Source of the DNA: Erysipelotrichia bacterium
Lineage (GTDB): Bacteria > Bacillota_I > Bacilli_A > Erysipelotrichales > Erysipelotrichaceae
Assembly (NCBI GenBank): GCA_009916335.1
Contig: SAAR01000143.1
Location: 1-8,546, forward strand
DNA: 8,546 nt
Reading direction: 5' to 3'
How positions within the stretch are numbered: the first letter of the stretch is position 1; each line of letters begins with the position of its first letter. Positions 7,474 to 8,546 of this stretch are shown here, piece after piece. Under the pieces are notes generated by a model that was not told where the DNA came from, did no database searches, and saw nothing but the letters and a program-made list of their open reading frames with translations. A program made the position numbers and the translations under genes.

Positions 7474-7476
7474 TGA

Positions 7477-8082
7477 TTATTTTTTACCATAAAGAACCGG
7501 ATTCAGAGCCGGATCATTATACATCTTCATCTGTTTATATACCTTCATGTATTTCTTTCCGTTCTCTATATCTTCAATCAGCTGATCAATAGCCGATGAA
7601 AGATCTTTTCTTTGCTCAAGCAGAATGTTCAGTTTGGTTTTACACTGATTTAAGTGTTCTTCCGTAACATCTGCGCGATCAACCTCCTGCTGCATGTGAT
7701 ATATTTTCAGCGCAAGGATAGAAAGGCGGTCAACAGCCCAAGCGGGACTTTCCGTGTTGATGGTGGCATCTGCCAATGGTTCAACTGATTTGTATTTATC
7801 TAGGAAATAACTATCAATAAGCTCTACGAGGTCAGTACGATCCTGATTTGATTTATCAATTCTACGTTTTAATGATAAAGCCTCAACCGGATCAATTTGC
7901 GGGTCGCGGATGATATCTTCAAAGTGCCATTGCACGGCATCAATCCAATTCTTTAGATAAAGATAATACTCAATGGTTTTCAGTTCGTACGGGTTATTCA
8001 TTGGTGCATCCACACTATCAGTCACATGATAATCTGTCGTTGCCTTCCAGAATATCTCATTGCAAAGCTTACTAAATGTCAT
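7477..8082 (-). CDS. DUF4254 family protein, function unknown
   Basis: A 201-residue soluble protein of the DUF4254 family, which I recognise from its pattern and its place next to a GT9 gene in Bacteroidota. It is predicted almost wholly helical, with no signal peptide or membrane span. The apparently conserved stretches are DAVQWHFEDIIRDP (48-61), RRIDKSNQDRTDLVELID (73-90), SPAWAVDRLSILALKIYHM (112-130), and the C-terminal NPVLYGKK (194-201). Residues 134-176 are charged and look like a long amphipathic helix or short coiled coil. No catalytic motif is evident. It is the first gene of unit 1, with a promoter just upstream, and ends 3 nt before the GT9 start. A role as an accessory or regulatory partner of GT9 would fit, but this is inference only. 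The ATG at 8082-8080 follows an AT-rich leader without a Shine-Dalgarno site. Confidence 0.85.
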   Translation of the reverse strand: MTFSKLCNEIFWKATTDYHVTDSVDAPMNNPYELKTIEYYLYLKNWIDAVQWHFEDIIRDPQIDPVEALSLKRRIDKSNQDRTDLVELIDSYFLDKYKSVEPLADATINTESPAWAVDRLSILALKIYHMQQEVDRADVTEEHLNQCKTKLNILLEQRKDLSSAIDQLIEDIENGKKYMKVYKQMKMYNDPALNPVLYGKK

Positions 8083-8113
8083 AATATCAACTTATTTATA
8101 TAAATACATCGGG

Positions 8114-8145
8114 CAAAACTATAGAATATTTCCCATACAACCAAC
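8114..8145 (-). promoter_or_regulatory. Bacteroides-type promoter of unit 1
   Basis: The minus strand has -7 element TAGTTTTG at 8121-8114, an exact match to TAnnTTTG. A GTTG -33-like box sits at 8145-8142, with a 20-nt spacer, inside the usual 19-21 range. Transcription would begin near 8107, giving a leader of about 25 nt before the DUF4254 ATG. It is the best promoter in the window. Confidence 0.7.
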
Positions 8146-8228
8146 CCTTTACTGTTTTTTATAACACAATGAGGATAATCTGATTGGCAAATTCTATATT
8201 TTAAAGCCAAACATTGCCTTAATCTGTT

Positions 8229-8238
8229 TCCACGTGGA
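8229..8238. repeat. 10-bp perfect palindrome TCCACGTGGA
   Basis: The sequence TCCACGTGGA is perfectly self-complementary, centred on CACGTG, and lies 11 bp from the palindrome block. It could be a dimer-binding site upstream of unit 1. It is short, so chance is a real alternative. Confidence 0.4.
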
Positions 8239-8248
8239 GAAATTCAGG

Positions 8249-8287
8249 GTAGACCCGGGTGTAGGGTATTCGTACACCCGGGTCTAC
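8249..8287. repeat. 15-bp perfect inverted repeat with 9-nt loop
   Basis: GTAGACCCGGGTGTA (8249-8263) and TACACCCGGGTCTAC (8273-8287) are exact reverse complements, separated by GGGTATTCG. As RNA or cruciform it would form a strong GC-rich stem. No T run follows on either strand, so it is not a standard intrinsic terminator. The arms are also the first two units of the 23-bp array, each itself almost a palindrome. Confidence 0.85.
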
Positions 8288-8332
8288 AGACCGTGTACAT
8301 CGGGGTGTACAAACTGCGTACATCTGGGTGGA
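8250..8332. repeat. Four near-palindromes in exact 23-bp register
   Basis: Four 14-bp units start at 8250, 8273, 8296 and 8319: TAGACCCGGGTGTA, TACACCCGGGTCTA, TACATCGGGGTGTA and TACATCTGGGTGGA. They fit the consensus TACACCCGGGTGTA, a perfect palindrome, at 13, 13, 12 and 11 of 14 positions. The spacing is exactly 23 bp each time, with variable 9-bp linkers. Such an array is typical of repeated dimer-binding sites placed on about the same face of the helix (roughly two turns), though a degenerate tandem duplication would look similar. It lies about 105-190 bp upstream of the unit 1 promoter. The decay from the first to the fourth copy is gradual. Confidence 0.8.
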
Positions 8333-8440
8333 GATGAAAATTGCTCACCTGCAAAATAAATTGCATAAGCATGCTGATTATAAAGCTTATATATAGAAGC
8401 TAAATAGTGATATGCTTGTAAGGAATCACTGCAAAAAAGT

Positions 8441-8470
8441 TGGTGATACTTGGTGATACTTGGTGAGGCT
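8441..8470 (+). repeat. Decamer direct repeats TGGTGATACT, cluster 1
   Basis: Two exact tandem copies of TGGTGATACT (8441-8450, 8451-8460) are followed by a third, altered copy TGGTGAGGCT (8461-8470) that runs into a T tract. The same decamer returns in tandem at 8525. The 10-bp period is close to one helical turn. Confidence 0.85.
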
Positions 8471-8481
8471 TTTTTTTAGTA

Positions 8482-8490
8482 AAGTATCAC
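8482..8490 (-). repeat. Inverted copy of the decamer core
   Basis: AAGTATCAC is the reverse complement of GTGATACTT, so one inverted copy of the decamer core lies between the two direct clusters. It could pair with cluster 1 copies across a short loop containing the T tract. Confidence 0.65.
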
Positions 8491-8524
8491 ACATAAAAAT
8501 CTGATAATCAGAGTATTGCAAGGT

Positions 8525-8546
8525 TGGTGATACTTGGTGATACTTT
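8525..8546 (+). repeat. Decamer direct repeats TGGTGATACT, cluster 2 (reaches window edge)
   Basis: Two further exact tandem copies occur at 8525-8534 and 8535-8544, 84 bp from the first cluster copy by copy. The sequence ends 2 nt later, so the full length of the cluster is unknown. Confidence 0.85.

Larger units (their letters stand above)
8083..8546. other. 464-bp non-coding upstream region rich in repeats
   Basis: No open frame that I would call a gene lies here on either strand. From the unit 1 start outward it holds a short leader, the promoter (8114-8145), an AT-rich stretch with a small possible hairpin (TTGGC at 8184-8188 with GCCAA at 8207-8211), a short CACGTG palindrome (8229-8238), a GC-rich block of four palindromes (8249-8332), an AT-rich spacer with small palindromes GCATGC (8369-8374) and AAGCTT (8383-8388), and two clusters of a decamer (from 8441). 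The repeat content is high for a promoter region and suggests regulation or an old boundary of a glycan locus. Confidence 0.6.

Noticed and set aside
8249..8287. Strong hairpin as an intrinsic terminator
   Set aside because: No T run follows the stem on either strand; the sequence continues GC-rich on one side and mixed on the other.
8250..8341. Regular repeats that might be a CRISPR array
   Set aside because: The period is 23 bp with only 9-bp linkers and degenerate 14-bp palindromic units; repeats and spacers are far too short, and there are no cas genes in view.

Overview
The window looks like a surface-glycan (lipopolysaccharide or capsule) locus from a Bacteroides/Phocaeicola-type member of the Bacteroidota. 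The evidence is a low-GC sequence, a DUF4254 gene directly upstream of a GT9 gene, AT-rich leaders mostly without Shine-Dalgarno sites, and two exact matches to the Bacteroides -7 promoter element TAnnTTTG. Species cannot be fixed from the sequence alone. All nine genes read on the minus strand, so transcription runs from high to low coordinates.

Unit 1 (8082 down to 3474) holds a DUF4254 protein, a GT9 heptosyltransferase-type glycosyltransferase, UDP-galactopyranose mutase (glf), a probable galactofuranosyltransferase, and a WaaP/InaA-type sugar kinase. Genes are 3 to 36 nt apart and sit behind a good promoter at 8114-8145. The inferred job is to make UDP-Galf, place Galf on an LPS core or glycan, extend with a GT9 sugar, and phosphorylate the inner core.

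A 275-bp gene-free gap (3199-3473) with a second TAnnTTTG element separates this from unit 2 (3198 down to the window edge). Unit 2 holds a CDP-glycerol glycerophosphotransferase-family protein, a LicD-family phosphotransferase (4-nt overlap), a class V aminotransferase of the AEP-transaminase/alanine-glyoxylate type, and the first 81 codons of an HxGH cytidylyltransferase. The set reads as a pathway for an amino- and/or polyol-phosphate (or phosphonate) substituent: one enzyme makes an amine, one activates it with CTP, and two transfer CMP-linked groups to the glycan. The exact ligand is not determined here.

The upstream 464 bp (8083-8546) has no gene I can support but is dense in repeats. 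It has four 14-bp near-palindromes (consensus TACACCCGGGTGTA) spaced exactly 23 bp apart, a 15-bp perfect inverted repeat made by the first two, a short CACGTG-centred palindrome, and two clusters of the decamer TGGTGATACT with one inverted copy between them. I saw no tRNA, rRNA, CRISPR array, insertion sequence or recognisable riboswitch. The unexplained repeats are the least conventional part of the window.
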